Source: DAOTXS01 sp034433515 (lineage in GTDB: Bacteria > Chloroflexota > Anaerolineae > UBA4142). From it: DNA of 64,000 nucleotides. The DNA lies in NCBI GenBank assembly GCA_034433515.1, contig DAOUAL010000055.1:23579-87578 (forward strand), in the 5' to 3' direction. This document shows, piece after piece, positions 62,966 to 64,000 of this stretch. The notes under the pieces were generated by a model. It was not told the origin of the DNA. It was given only the letters and a program-made list of their open reading frames with translations, and did no database searches. Every line of letters starts with the position of its first letter. Within the stretch, counting starts at the first letter, position 1. Position numbers and translations under genes: made by a program.

Positions 62966-64000
62966 ATGGATGCGATTCGACTAATCGATCTAAAACTCGT
63001 CCCGCCCGTTCGTTCGCAAACGATCTATCACGCGGTTGCCTACGCGCTCGACGACCACACACCCGACACGATCATCATCGTCGCGCCCACCAAGCCGTAC
63101 GTTTGCATCGGTTTTCATCAGGAACTCGAAAAAGAAGTGGATGTGGAGTACTGCCGCGCGCACAACTTGCCGATCTATCGGCGCGAGGTGGGCGGCGGCG
63201 CGGTGTACCTCGATCAGAATCAAGTGTTTACGCAATGGGTGTTTCATCGCAACGCTTTGCCCACCGATTTGGGTCAACGCTTTGCGTTGTACATCCAACC
63301 GCTCGTCGAAACGTATCACGCGCTTGGCATCTCGGCGAACTATCGCCCCATCAACGATATTCACGTCAACGGCAAAAAGATTGGCGGCACGGGTGCGGCA
63401 CAGATGGGCAGCGCGGAAGTGGTCGTTGGCTCGCTGATGTTCGATTTCAATTTCGAGTTGATGGCGAAGGTGCTCAAGGTCTCATCCGAAAAAATGCGCG
63501 ACAAGATTTTTCAATCGCTCAACGAATATATGACGACGATGACCAAGCAGCTGGGTTACACGCCTGACCGCGATACCGTCGTCAATCTTTATCTTGAACA
63601 AGTGAAAAAGTCGTTAGGACGCGAGATCGTGCGCGGCGAACCTACTGCAAAGGAACTTGCGCTCGCCGCCGAACTCGATCAAAAATTTGCAACGGACGAG
63701 TGGTTGTATCAAAAAGGGGGCTTGCGCCAAAGCGGCGTCAAGATTCACGAGGACGTGCGCGTGATCGAGGTGGCGCACAAAGCGCCGGGTGGTTTGATTC
63801 GCGTGACCGCGCGCGTGCGCGAAGGACGCCTTGACGATCTCACGCTGTCGGGTGATTTCACGATGCTCCCCAAATTCGCGCCGGGCGCGCTTGAACTCGC
63901 GCTGCGCGGCACTGCGCTCGAGGTGGACGCCGTGCGCGCGCGCATCGCCGAAGTGTACGCGAGCGTCGCTGTGCAATCGCCCGGCGTCAGCGTGGACGAT
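62966..64000 (+). CDS. Lipoate-protein ligase (3'-truncated by window edge)
   Basis: The frame is open for 345 codons to the window end. It shows IYRREVGGGAVYLDQNQVF (the ligase RRxxGGGxV motif) near residue 74 and INDIHVNGKKIGGTGAAQMG (with the catalytic Lys) near 132. An accessory part follows, containing VLKVSSEKMRDKIFQSLNEY, and from about residue 250 an LplA-C-terminal-like domain. It attaches lipoate or octanoate to the lipoyl carrier, probably the LbpA-like protein upstream. The ATG follows GAGGAAAGG. The MITE-like element and terminator separate it from hynL. Confidence 0.9.
   Translation, partial: MDAIRLIDLKLVPPVRSQTIYHAVAYALDDHTPDTIIIVAPTKPYVCIGFHQELEKEVDVEYCRAHNLPIYRREVGGGAVYLDQNQVFTQWVFHRNALPTDLGQRFALYIQPLVETYHALGISANYRPINDIHVNGKKIGGTGAAQMGSAEVVVGSLMFDFNFELMAKVLKVSSEKMRDKIFQSLNEYMTTMTKQLGYTPDRDTVVNLYLEQVKKSLGREIVRGEPTAKELALAAELDQKFATDEWLYQKGGLRQSGVKIHEDVRVIEVAHKAPGGLIRVTARVREGRLDDLTLSGDFTMLPKFAPGALELALRGTALEVDAVRARIAEVYASVAVQSPGVSVDD

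Overview
The window is 64 kb of densely coding bacterial chromosome at roughly mid-50s % GC, with no rRNA or tRNA gene seen. Several traits suggest a Chloroflexota (Anaerolineae-like) anaerobe: lipoproteins with Pro/Thr-rich linkers, fused 2-oxoacid:ferredoxin oxidoreductase subunits, a glycyl-radical enzyme with activase, an Isp-type [NiFe] hydrogenase, DUF2089/SHOCT-like proteins and abundant small palindromic repeats. The phylum assignment is an inference from gene content and style, not from a marker gene.

Layout. 1-6.3 kb: plsY (cut by the window start), hydrolases, a fused OFOR beta-gamma protein, a LysM protein with its HTH partner, miaA and a YraN protein. 6.4-15.6 kb: a MarR regulator with a MacA/MacB-like exporter pair that lacks an ATPase gene, two paralogous MBL-fold hydrolases, an MFS exporter, a LmbE-type deacetylase, an alpha/beta hydrolase and a P-loop kinase. 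15.7-22 kb: ftsH, a hot-dog thioesterase, the tldD/tldE pair and an anchored exported protein. 22.1-28.8 kb: an envelope glycan cluster (two GT2 enzymes, a polyprenyl sugar-phosphate transferase, a methyltransferase, a GT-C protein). 28.8-35.5 kb: metG behind an attenuator-like leader, small proteins, a rhodanese lipoprotein and a DnaQ-DinG fusion. 35.6-42.6 kb (minus strand): a glycyl-radical enzyme (GRE), a MntA/HepT toxin-antitoxin pair abutting a 34-codon relic of a second GRE gene, a beta-propeller lipoprotein, a GRE activase and a flavin-type split-barrel protein. 42.9-47.6 kb: efp, a BECR-like/DUF2283 pair, xseA, a sorbosone-dehydrogenase-like lipoprotein and an acyl-ACP thioesterase. 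48.1-52.5 kb (minus): a seven-gene operon like Bacillus yvlABCD, in which four proteins share a short helical motif. 52.6-54.9 kb: DegV, ManA and a small CxxC protein. 55.2-64 kb: a PocR-type regulator, then tusA-dsrE2-dsrE-lipoyl protein-hynS-isp1-isp2-hynL and a lipoate-protein ligase running off the end.

The last region is the most notable. Sulfur-carrier proteins (TusA, DsrE2, DsrE) and a lipoyl carrier with its ligase, known from sHdr-type sulfur oxidation, stand beside an Isp-type membrane [NiFe] hydrogenase whose Isp2 is HdrD/DsrK-like. This suggests a link between hydrogen and sulfane-sulfur metabolism.

Intergenic DNA carries several repeat families: ~145-165 bp MITE-like elements with CAGGGCTGTTGCAAA-type ends, ~100 bp elements with TAGTGCAACAACATGAAA ends, ~60 bp CCACGAAGGACACGAAG palindromes, and at least nine degenerate 7-bp-period tracts resembling cyanobacterial STRR heptamers. 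Good sigma70-type promoters are visible, and at several genes the -10 box lies so close to the start codon that leaderless mRNA is likely.
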